Source of the DNA: Gemmatimonadales bacterium UBA7835
GTDB lineage: Bacteria > Gemmatimonadota > Gemmatimonadetes > Longimicrobiales > Gaopeijiaceae
Direction of reading: 5' to 3'
Length of the DNA: 5,519 nt
Assembly: GCA_002500925.1 (NCBI GenBank)
Contig: DLTN01000024.1
Location: forward strand, 27,406 to 32,924
Shown here piece by piece: positions 1 through 5,519 of the stretch; the first letter of the stretch is position 1, and each line of letters opens with the position of its first letter. The translations under genes and the position numbers were made by a program. The notes beneath the pieces are model-generated. The model was not told the DNA's origin. It searched no databases and saw nothing but the letters and a program-made list of their open reading frames with translations.

Positions 1-50
1 CTTGAAAGCCTCCGCACCTCTTAGCCAAACGGACGCTTTTGGTTGGACAA

Positions 51-1415
51 TCACGACTCGACCGTCTTTGTTTCAGTAGGGTCGAGACCAGACCAACCCT
101 TAGCCACCTCCTCAAACTCGCGAACAAGGTCTTTCCGCAGTACATGAAGGCGATCAAGAGTCTTTTGCCCCCTCCGAGCCCTGAAAAAGACTCTAGCATC
201 CTCGCGGATCTCTTCTTCCCTAGCCCTCCACACGATGGCCGCCAAGCCGACTATCGCCCCCCCCCTGGCGATAAGTAAGCCTATATCTAGGCCCATCAAT
301 AAGGAAATTAGGGAGGACGCAAAAACAAGCCATACCGGGAATGCCAAGAGACCTAGTGTCAGTTTGTAAGTGGCGATCTCGTTGTGCTTTGGCCTGATCC
401 GCATGGTCACATATCGGGTGACTTGATACGGCATAGCCCAGAATAAAATCCCGACGATCGCTGCCGGAAAGACGAAGAGAAGCATCGCAAGCTGGCCCAA
501 TGCATAGAGCACCACCCTACTCGGCCGATATCGAGAAGGAACGTCCCCTTCGCGAACGCCGAGCGCAGTAACTGTCCTCTGGTAGCGCCGAACAACTGAG
601 CGGAGTCGGTCTGCTCTATCTGGATCTTCGGACCGCAAACGGGCGTATGCGCGGGCAAACGTCCGCAACCTTGGAAGTCTCTTTGAGAGATGCTGCCGCT
701 CGCGCGGTTGGGCCTCACCCTTTTCCCTGGTCCAGATTCTCTCTGCAAGACCCACAAGATCACGATCCTCGCTTGTTTCGAACTGTAGCGTTACCTCGAG
801 AAGGGCTCGTCGGATATCACCTGTCAAAGTGCGAGCCGCATTCCAACCGTCATCCTCATAGCGGTCCCGATAATCCGCCACAATTATCGGCTCTCCGTAT
901 ACAGCAACCGCCCTGCTCCGAAAAAAGGGCTTTCGCTCGTATGTCAGCCCCACTGGCTGCAACCTCAAGCCGAGAGACCAATCGGACCGAGCCTCCGCTA
1001 ACAGGGCCATCCGCGCGGCGCCCGTTCGCAGCGGGGCCATACTCGGCTCCGAGTGACTCTTTCCTTCCGGATAAATCTGCACAGCTTCGCCGGATCGCAG
1101 AGCATCTATCACCGCATCGAACGTCCGAGCGTTCATGTGCATCTGACCCGGGGATTCCTCTTTCCGATACACTGGAAGGCCGCCAAGAGCCTTCAACGCC
1201 GGGCCTACTATGAAGTGCTCGAAGAGCGGTGCTTTCGCTAATGGTCGGACCTTACGTCCACCTGTATGAAAAATCACCAATGGATCCACCAGAGCGTTCG
1301 GGTGGTTCGCAGTCACCAAAACCGGCCCATCCACCACACCAGCCCCGATGCGTTCTACATCATAGAAGACAGCAACGGCCTGTCCGACCAGCTTCGTGAT
1401 CAGCCAAGAAAGCAC
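51..1415 (-). CDS. PlsC-type glycerolipid acyltransferase with C-terminal membrane segments
   Basis: Predicted to transfer an acyl chain to glycerol 3-phosphate, lysophosphatidate or a related acceptor in membrane phospholipid synthesis, at the inner membrane. The 454-residue product shows the acyltransferase blocks in order: block I NHPNALVD with H38 and D44; block II GGLPVYRK around 78-85; block III YPEGKSHS at 115-122; block IV-like LQPVGLTYE at 152-160. H and D are five residues apart, not the usual four, and a HPNALVD-type block with a long C-terminal extension resembles fungal Gat/Sct1-like acyltransferases and their bacterial relatives. Residues 185-300 are charged and probably helical. 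Hydrophobic stretches at about 302-326, 351-374 and 377-396 look like membrane segments, followed by a charged tail. The start is GTG at 1415, with GGAG seven bases upstream. It lies 20 bases after the BNR gene, suggesting co-transcription. A G9 tract occurs at codons 384-387. The family is clear; the exact acceptor substrate cannot be read from sequence. Confidence 0.86.
   Translation of the reverse strand: MLSWLITKLVGQAVAVFYDVERIGAGVVDGPVLVTANHPNALVDPLVIFHTGGRKVRPLAKAPLFEHFIVGPALKALGGLPVYRKEESPGQMHMNARTFDAVIDALRSGEAVQIYPEGKSHSEPSMAPLRTGAARMALLAEARSDWSLGLRLQPVGLTYERKPFFRSRAVAVYGEPIIVADYRDRYEDDGWNAARTLTGDIRRALLEVTLQFETSEDRDLVGLAERIWTREKGEAQPRERQHLSKRLPRLRTFARAYARLRSEDPDRADRLRSVVRRYQRTVTALGVREGDVPSRYRPSRVVLYALGQLAMLLFVFPAAIVGILFWAMPYQVTRYVTMRIRPKHNEIATYKLTLGLLAFPVWLVFASSLISLLMGLDIGLLIARGGAIVGLAAIVWRAREEEIREDARVFFRARRGQKTLDRLHVLRKDLVREFEEVAKGWSGLDPTETKTVES
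257..265 (-). repeat. G9 homopolymer tract inside the acyltransferase gene
   Basis: Nine consecutive C on the plus strand, read as nine G on the coding strand, spanning codons R384 to A387 within the last hydrophobic segment. The frame is intact here. By direct reading, losing one G would give a stop right after residue 387, and gaining one G would give a stop after about residue 398, so either slip removes the charged C-terminal tail. Whether slippage really occurs is unknown. Confidence 0.9.
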
Positions 1416-1422
1416 GCCAAGT

Positions 1423-1426
1423 CTCC
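1423..1426 (-). promoter_or_regulatory. Ribosome binding site supporting the GTG start of the acyltransferase
   Basis: GGAG on the minus strand, seven bases before the GTG at 1415. It lies in the short gap after the stop codon of the BNR gene and supports GTG as the true start. Ribosomes finishing the upstream gene could reinitiate here. Confidence 0.6.
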
Positions 1427-1435
1427 AGCTCAGTA

Positions 1436-4400
1436 TCAGGTTATCAGTCGTTCCGAGTCGATTGGCTCCAGCCCGAGCTCCCGCAGAAGCTCATTCAGAC
1501 GTGCAAGGTCCTGCTGGATGACGAGATTCATCTGTCCGAGCTCACCCTCAAGCTGTCCAGAAAGATTCTCGAACACAGCATAAGACTGCTCAGTCGGCCT
1601 AGTCTCTGCACCTTCGACCAAACTTTGAAGGGCAGCGATCTTGTTGTTGAGCTTTATTGGATAGTTAAGCGGGTCTTGGTTCGAACGATTCTGAACCTGG
1701 TACACCTCACCCTCAACCTCACTCAGTCGGTCACTGACTGCTTCGCCCAACTGAGCGAGCTGGGCGTTTTCATTTTCCTGTATGCGATCATTTATCTGTG
1801 CTTTGATGGAACGCATTCTCAAGACAGCTTCGTTGGCATCCGAGACTCGATCACGAATCCGTATTGCGAAGTCAAAACGATCCTTGAGGTCGGTAACGGT
1901 GACTCCGTCAGCAACCGCACGGGGATTCATCTTAATCTCGAAGTCCTGAGTCATACTCTCACCATCTACCGTCAAACGCACCCGATACTCACCCGGCAGC
2001 ACTGACGGCCCCTGGTTACCCGCAGCCCAGAATATACGACCATCGAAATCTGTCCATCCTTCTAAGCGCATATTCCAGCGGAATCGATTCGAACCCGCGG
2101 ACAATCCCGGCTCCTGACTTCCACCCCCCCCAAAGGGATTGTAGCCCTGAGACTCATCAGTGTCCCCCTCATCTTCATCGTCCACAGACGCCTCATAGCT
2201 GGCCAAAACGTCGCCCGAAGAGTCCATGAACTCGAGCGATACGTACTCGGCATCGGATGAAAGTATGTAGTCGATGCTCACGGCATTATCAAAACGACGG
2301 ACCGGGTCCTTCGGATCAAACAACCAGAAGTCAGCATTGGCCACCTCGCCGGTGAGCTGCCGGAGTGGGCCAATAGAACGCATGACCCAAAAGCCTCTCC
2401 CGTGGGTTCCAATTACAAGGTCGTGATCCTCAACTACCAAATCCGAGACCTGAGTAACCGGGAGGTTCATTGTGAGTGGCTGCCATGATGACCCGTCGTT
2501 CCAGGAGACGTAGACAGTCCGCTCCGATGCAGCATAGAGCAGGCCCGAACGCGTAGGGTCTTCTCGAACCGCACGGATAAAATCGTCCCCGGGAATTCCA
2601 TGGACGATCTTTGTCCACGTCTCCCCGTAGTCCTCCGTTTTCCATATGTAAGGACTTCTGTCGTTATCTACGAGATACCGAATACCAGCTACGTATGCCT
2701 TTCCAGGTGTATTCGGTGAGACTTCAATCGTATTGATTCGAACGAAATCAGGGGCATCCGGAGGAGTGACTAACTCCCATGTTGGCTCAGAGCCCTCGCC
2801 CGCATCTCGTGTTATGTGAACGTACCCATCATCTGACCCTGCCCAGATCACGTTTGGATCATGTGGTGACGGTGCTATTGCGAAGACTGTCGCGTACGTC
2901 TCAACTCCGGTTTGATCGAGCGTGATGGGTCCACCGGATGGACCAACCGTCATTGGATCATTCCGAGTGAGGTCCGGAGAGATCTGCTCCCAACTTTGAC
3001 CCTCCGTAGTTGTCTTCCAGACCTTTTGCGTGCCGGTATAGAGAACGTTTGGGTCGTGCTGGTCAAAGACGATCGGAAAAGTCCACTGAACCCTCTCACG
3101 TAGATCTTCCGCCGATTGCCCCATCGGATTCTCAGGCCAGACATTGATTGCGCGTCCGAATCCAGTCGAATGATCATAACGGGACAAAGAGCCACCGTAG
3201 CAACCCGCATAGAAGATGTCGAGTTCCACTGGATGTGGAGCTATATAGCCGCTCTCACAACCACCGACAGCATAGTAGTGACCACCACCGCCGAACCCAC
3301 CTGCCGCGGAGAGGTGATTCCATCCCGACGACGGAGTACACGCAGTCGAATTGTCCTGCTGTGCGCCGCAAATATGGTAGGGCTCGTGATTCGTCGTGAT
3401 TACCCGATAGAATTGAGCAGTGGAATATTCCTGGTCCGTCCAAGTCTGTCCGCCATTGAACGATACGTTGCCGCCGCCGTCATTCGAATTGATCATGCGG
3501 TCCGGATCCGACGGCGCGATCCAGAGGTCGTGGTTATCCCCATGCGGCACCCGTATTGACTGGGGGAAGGTCTTCCCACCGTCACTCGACCTATAGAAGC
3601 CTGTATTCAACGCATAGACGATGTCTTCGTCTTGGGGGTCCGCATAAATGCGGGTGTAGTAAAATGCTCGCTGGCGCAGCTTTCTATCATCGTTCACGTA
3701 TTCGAAAGACTCACCAGCGTCGTCCGACCGATACACACCACCCGCGTCACGGTGCTCTACGATCACCCAAACCCGATCCGAGTTCGCCCCCGAGACCGCC
3801 ACTCCGATTTTGCCTATCGGATCGGCTGAGTCAAACCCCAGGCTTGCAGTGATCTCGATCCACGTCTCACCCCCATCTACTGATTTCCAGAGACCAGAAT
3901 CAAAACCCCCTGAACTCATACCCCAACTCTTCCTCCACGCCTCCCAGATCGCCGCATAAAGCACATTTGGGTTATTGGGATCTACGACAAGATCTGTCGC
4001 ACCAGCTTCATCACTCTTGAACAGTTTGAGATCCCAGTTTTCTCCACCATCAGTTGTCTTAAAAACGCCACGCTCCGGGTTGGGAGCTGAATGCTGGCCA
4101 AACGCGGCGACCCACGCGGTATCGCAGTCATCAGGATGTACCCGGATCCGAGCTATGTTCTGACTCTCCAGCAAACCAAGATGCTCCCAGCTTTGCCCAG
4201 CATCGGTGGATTTGTACACGCCATCACCCTGCATGACATTGCCCCGAAGCTGAGTTTCACCGGTTCCGATGTACACTACGTCGGGATTGGCTTCACATAC
4301 CGCCACAGCACCGACCGAGGAAGAATTGATCTTGCCGTCAGTCGTTGGTCTCCATGTGGAGCCACCATCAGTGGTCTTCCACAAACCACCACCAACGGCT

Positions 4401-4627
4401 CCGAAGTAGTATTCGAGAGGACGTGCTTCACTTCCAGCCACCCCTGTGGAGCGACCTCCCCTTGGGATACCGGCGTTCTGCCAGGAGAGCATGTCGAAGA
4501 GGCCCTCTTCGAACTGCTGCGCATCCAGCTCTGAAGGCTGGACACTTACAAGTGTCGCGACAAATGCTAGCGTTACCGGCACAGAGCACCGCACCGACCT
4601 TGAGGATAGTGTCATTGGAGAAAACAA
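1436..4627 (-). CDS. Exported BNR/Asp-box (sortilin/VPS10-like) beta-propeller protein
   Basis: A 1063-residue secreted or cell-surface protein of the group often auto-labelled 'glycosyl hydrolase' or 'VPS10 domain-containing'; its biochemical role is not known to me. An N-terminal signal peptide has a hydrophobic core at about 17-29 and a probable cleavage after LDA36. Asp boxes (S/T-x-D-x-G-x-x-W/F) recur at about 85, 140, 191, 249, 301, 347, 389, 539, 664 and 708, with a degenerate one near 606, which indicates one or two beta-propellers. The blocks GAQQDNST (421-428), IAPHP (462-466), NVWPENPMG (495-503), SPDLTRNDP (550-558) and THGRGFWVM (741-749) fit this family. Residues 775-900 look like a beta-sandwich (PGEYRVRLTVDGE at 878-890), interrupted by an acidic/Gly insert at 815-846. 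Residues 904-1063 are helical and probably coiled-coil. The start is TTG, because GAGGA lies eight bases upstream; the ATG four codons later has no such site. No glycosidase active site could be confirmed. Confidence 0.88.
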   Translation of the reverse strand: MFSPMTLSSRSVRCSVPVTLAFVATLVSVQPSELDAQQFEEGLFDMLSWQNAGIPRGGRSTGVAGSEARPLEYYFGAVGGGLWKTTDGGSTWRPTTDGKINSSSVGAVAVCEANPDVVYIGTGETQLRGNVMQGDGVYKSTDAGQSWEHLGLLESQNIARIRVHPDDCDTAWVAAFGQHSAPNPERGVFKTTDGGENWDLKLFKSDEAGATDLVVDPNNPNVLYAAIWEAWRKSWGMSSGGFDSGLWKSVDGGETWIEITASLGFDSADPIGKIGVAVSGANSDRVWVIVEHRDAGGVYRSDDAGESFEYVNDDRKLRQRAFYYTRIYADPQDEDIVYALNTGFYRSSDGGKTFPQSIRVPHGDNHDLWIAPSDPDRMINSNDGGGNVSFNGGQTWTDQEYSTAQFYRVITTNHEPYHICGAQQDNSTACTPSSGWNHLSAAGGFGGGGHYYAVGGCESGYIAPHPVELDIFYAGCYGGSLSRYDHSTGFGRAINVWPENPMGQSAEDLRERVQWTFPIVFDQHDPNVLYTGTQKVWKTTTEGQSWEQISPDLTRNDPMTVGPSGGPITLDQTGVETYATVFAIAPSPHDPNVIWAGSDDGYVHITRDAGEGSEPTWELVTPPDAPDFVRINTIEVSPNTPGKAYVAGIRYLVDNDRSPYIWKTEDYGETWTKIVHGIPGDDFIRAVREDPTRSGLLYAASERTVYVSWNDGSSWQPLTMNLPVTQVSDLVVEDHDLVIGTHGRGFWVMRSIGPLRQLTGEVANADFWLFDPKDPVRRFDNAVSIDYILSSDAEYVSLEFMDSSGDVLASYEASVDDEDEGDTDESQGYNPFGGGGSQEPGLSAGSNRFRWNMRLEGWTDFDGRIFWAAGNQGPSVLPGEYRVRLTVDGESMTQDFEIKMNPRAVADGVTVTDLKDRFDFAIRIRDRVSDANEAVLRMRSIKAQINDRIQENENAQLAQLGEAVSDRLSEVEGEVYQVQNRSNQDPLNYPIKLNNKIAALQSLVEGAETRPTEQSYAVFENLSGQLEGELGQMNLVIQQDLARLNELLRELGLEPIDSERLIT
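2124..2131 (-). repeat. G8 homopolymer tract inside the BNR protein gene
   Basis: Eight consecutive C on the plus strand, G8 on the coding strand, encoding G833-G835 as GGG GGG GGT. It lies in the acidic/Gly-rich insert of the BNR protein. By direct reading, losing one G would end the protein at about residue 854, and gaining one G at about residue 870; both remove the whole helical C-terminal domain. Confidence 0.9.
2483..4375 (-). repeat. Asp-box (BNR) repeat array of the propeller region
   Basis: Protein-level repeat covering residues 85-715 of the BNR protein. Clear copies are TTDGGSTW (85), STDAGQSW (140), TTDGGENW (191), SVDGGETW (249), SDDAGESF (301), SSDGGKTF (347), TEDYGETW (664) and SWNDGSSW (708); weaker ones lie near 389, 539 and 606. 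Spacing is about 45-60 residues in the first half and irregular in the middle. At DNA level the copies are diverged; the closest pair I noticed, 4044-4060 and 4362-4378, differs at one of 17 bases, so this looks like an old domain repeat and not a recent duplication. Confidence 0.85.
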
Positions 4628-4635
4628 GATCTCGG

Positions 4636-4640
4636 TCCTC
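4636..4640 (-). promoter_or_regulatory. Ribosome binding site deciding the TTG start of the BNR gene
   Basis: GAGGA on the minus strand, eight bases before the TTG at 4627. The first in-frame ATG (4615) is preceded by a pyrimidine-rich stretch with no Shine-Dalgarno-like run, so the TTG four codons earlier is the better start. The choice does not alter the signal peptide core. Confidence 0.62.
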
Positions 4641-4742
4641 TACTTGTTTAGATGAATTACAGCTTGGGCATCCGATATGGATGGGGCGACGGGGCGCTTT
4701 TGTCCACCTGGTACTCAGGCTCGAACACTAGAAACGATGTCA

Positions 4743-4786
4743 GATAAACGGAACGACTCCGTCAACCGCCCAAGAGTCGTTTTATC
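4743..4786 (-). terminator. Imperfect hairpin over the lipoprotein stop codon, possible terminator
   Basis: On the plus strand 4753-4759 (acgactc) pairs with 4774-4780 (gagtcgt), and 4743-4748 (gataaa) pairs with 4781-4786 (tttatc), giving 13 base pairs with a 4-base bulge and a 14-base loop. The loop contains the stop codon of the lipoprotein gene. On the minus transcript the core stem is followed by a weak, interrupted U-rich stretch and not a clean U-tract. On the plus transcript the core stem is followed by TTTT, which is normal for an element usable in both directions. It would partly separate the lipoprotein gene from the BNR gene. Confidence 0.4.
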
Positions 4787-5295
4787 AAAGAAGCTGGGTT
4801 AAAGTCCCATTTCAGACCTGGTCCTGTAGTGGGCATCGAGACCAAGCTGGCATCTGGTAATGGTGGCCCGCTTCCAGGGTCTCCAGCGCCTCCACCCCCG
4901 AATCCTAACCCAACCATTGCACCGTATGTGACCGCAGCTGCTATCGACACTCCCAGTGCCACAGATCGGTTCCTGGAAAACTCCTTGATCTCGAACGCAG
5001 TCACCTGATCGGCACCGAGCACGACCGTGTCATTCTGCACCACTTCACGATAGGCCCCGTACTCACGCCGGGTTTGAACTGCTAACGAGATTGAGTCGCT
5101 GTGATCGACAAGTACACCCTCCAGATTCACAAACTCGGGCACACCTCGTGCTACTGCTGGCCCGTCGATCGGCAAACGAACACGGACAGACGAGCCTATC
5201 GGGGCAGAGTCGACCGACCGATACGTGTAGCAACCATTAAGGGCCGTCAAGAGAATGAATGCGTTGAGCGCTGAGACAAAACGGTTCGCCTTCAT
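4762..5295 (-). CDS. Small predicted lipoprotein of unknown function
   Basis: A 177-residue protein with a basic N-terminus (MKANR), a hydrophobic segment at about 7-19 and a lipobox-like LNGC with C22 as the likely acylated residue, so it is probably anchored in the outer membrane or on the periplasmic face. The mature part starts YTYRSVDSAPIG, then a beta-rich region (about 35-108) with LEGVLVDHSDSISL at 58-71. A second hydrophobic stretch at 111-132 runs into a Gly-rich segment (GLGFGGGGAGDPGSG, 129-143), and the C-terminus is short and basic. The 'GCYTYR' opening recalls hypothetical lipoproteins I associate with Gemmatimonadota, but I cannot assign a function. The ATG overlaps the upstream stop codon by one base (TGATG), and GAGG lies ten bases upstream, so translation is probably coupled to the upstream gene. 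Confidence 0.78.
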   Translation of the reverse strand: MKANRFVSALNAFILLTALNGCYTYRSVDSAPIGSSVRVRLPIDGPAVARGVPEFVNLEGVLVDHSDSISLAVQTRREYGAYREVVQNDTVVLGADQVTAFEIKEFSRNRSVALGVSIAAAVTYGAMVGLGFGGGGAGDPGSGPPLPDASLVSMPTTGPGLKWDFNPASLIKRLLGG

Positions 5296-5519
5296 CAGAT
5301 AATGACCTCAAGGTCTGCGGTGAACGTCACATTGTATTGGTAGAGGAACTGCCATGGTACCAAGGGCAGGAGATCTCCCTGGTCTAAGAAGATGTTCCGG
5401 CCATCAACGTCTACCCGCGCCTCGACCTCTATCGTGTCCGTAGGCATCACCGGTGTCGCCATCATGAAGAGTCGCTGCTCTAGCGTGACATCAATGATCG
5501 TGTCGATAGGCAATGTGTG
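5295..5519 (-). CDS. C-terminal end of an unrecognised protein, cut by the window edge
   Basis: The frame is open from the window edge to a TGA at 5295-5297, giving about 74 residues. The first codons read H-T-L, so the TTG at 5513 is probably internal and the true start lies outside the window. The visible part is acidic and rich in V, I, T and L, with alternating patterns such as DTIEVEARVDVDGRNIF and YNVTFTADLEVII that suggest beta strands. There is no cysteine and no motif I recognise. The one-base overlap with the lipoprotein gene supports this being the real end of a gene in the same transcription unit. It could be an exported or periplasmic beta-sandwich protein, which is a guess from context. 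Confidence 0.6.
   Translation of the reverse strand, partial: HTLPIDTIIDVTLEQRLFMMATPVMPTDTIEVEARVDVDGRNIFLDQGDLLPLVPWQFLYQYNVTFTADLEVII
5306..5309 (-). promoter_or_regulatory. Ribosome binding site of the lipoprotein gene, inside the upstream gene
   Basis: GAGG on the minus strand (within TGAGGTC), ten bases before the ATG at 5295 and inside the last codons of the upstream gene. With the TGATG overlap it fits coupled translation. Confidence 0.5.

Noticed and set aside
1..17. Possible start of a further minus-strand gene at GTG 17-15
   Set aside because: It has only a few codons before the window edge and no well-spaced ribosome site.
25..42. Small hairpin (ccaaa/tttgg) after the acyltransferase stop codon
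   Set aside because: It has only five base pairs, two of them G-C, and no U-tract follows on the minus transcript, so it is too weak to call a terminator.
647..1213. A 188-residue open frame on the plus strand, antisense to the acyltransferase gene
   Set aside because: The minus frame has complete acyltransferase motifs. The plus-strand product is Ser/Pro/Arg-rich with no motif, signal or ribosome site, as expected for a shadow frame.
2062..2253. A 63-residue minus-strand open frame in another phase inside the BNR gene
   Set aside because: It is a shadow of the real frame. It matters only because it is the phase that a -1 slip at the G8 tract would enter.
3116..3559. A 147-residue plus-strand open frame inside the BNR gene, and a similar one at 4091-4534
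   Set aside because: Both mirror Asp-box coding repeats on the other strand. They have Arg/Ser/Thr-rich, low-information products and no start-site support.
2483..4375. Asp-box array considered as a glycoside hydrolase (GH74-like or sialidase-like) catalytic domain
   Set aside because: Asp boxes are structural and shared by non-enzymes. I could not identify catalytic residues, so only a propeller is claimed.
4044..4378. Near-identical 17-base segments (4044-4060 and 4362-4378) considered as mobile or CRISPR-type direct repeats
   Set aside because: They both encode Asp boxes (TTDGG) in frame, so protein-level repetition explains them.
4641..4766. Possible promoter for the BNR gene, with TTGACG (4765-4760) or TGGACA-like boxes in the gap
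   Set aside because: No -10 box better than about half-match was found at 16-18 bases from either candidate, so I do not call a promoter.

Overview
The window holds four protein genes, all on the minus strand, packed head to tail. No RNA gene, mobile element, CRISPR array or integration scar is visible. In transcription order (right to left) they are: the C-terminal end of an unrecognised protein cut by the window edge (5295-5519); a small predicted lipoprotein (4762-5295); a large exported protein with BNR/Asp-box repeats of the sortilin/VPS10-like type (1436-4627); and a membrane-associated PlsC-type glycerolipid acyltransferase (51-1415). Bases 1-50 hold nothing I can support.

Organism: base composition is moderate, slightly above half G+C by eye. 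The exported BNR protein, with its 'sortilin-N'-like propeller, immunoglobulin-like region and helical tail, and the 'GCYTYR' lipoprotein are both types I associate with Gemmatimonadota and, for the BNR protein, also Acidobacteriota and Bacteroidota. A Gram-negative-type environmental bacterium, most likely Gemmatimonadota, is my best guess. It is an inference from protein character and rests on no marker gene.

Layout: the partial gene and the lipoprotein gene overlap by one base (TGATG), so they look translationally coupled. A 134-base gap, containing an imperfect hairpin that straddles the lipoprotein stop codon, separates them from the BNR gene. The BNR gene and the acyltransferase gene are only 20 bases apart and are probably co-transcribed. 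The three complete genes use three different start codons (ATG, TTG, GTG), each with a Shine-Dalgarno-like purine run at suitable spacing.

How they fit together: three of the four products are exported, lipid-anchored or membrane-embedded, so the region concerns the cell envelope. I see no evidence of a shared pathway. The most unusual thing in the sequence is a pair of long poly-G tracts on the coding strand, G9 in the acyltransferase gene and G8 in the BNR gene, in two adjacent co-directional genes. Slippage in either would remove the C-terminal part of the protein. Otherwise the region looks ordinary, and I do not find convincing evidence of a new defence, mobile or RNA-based system.
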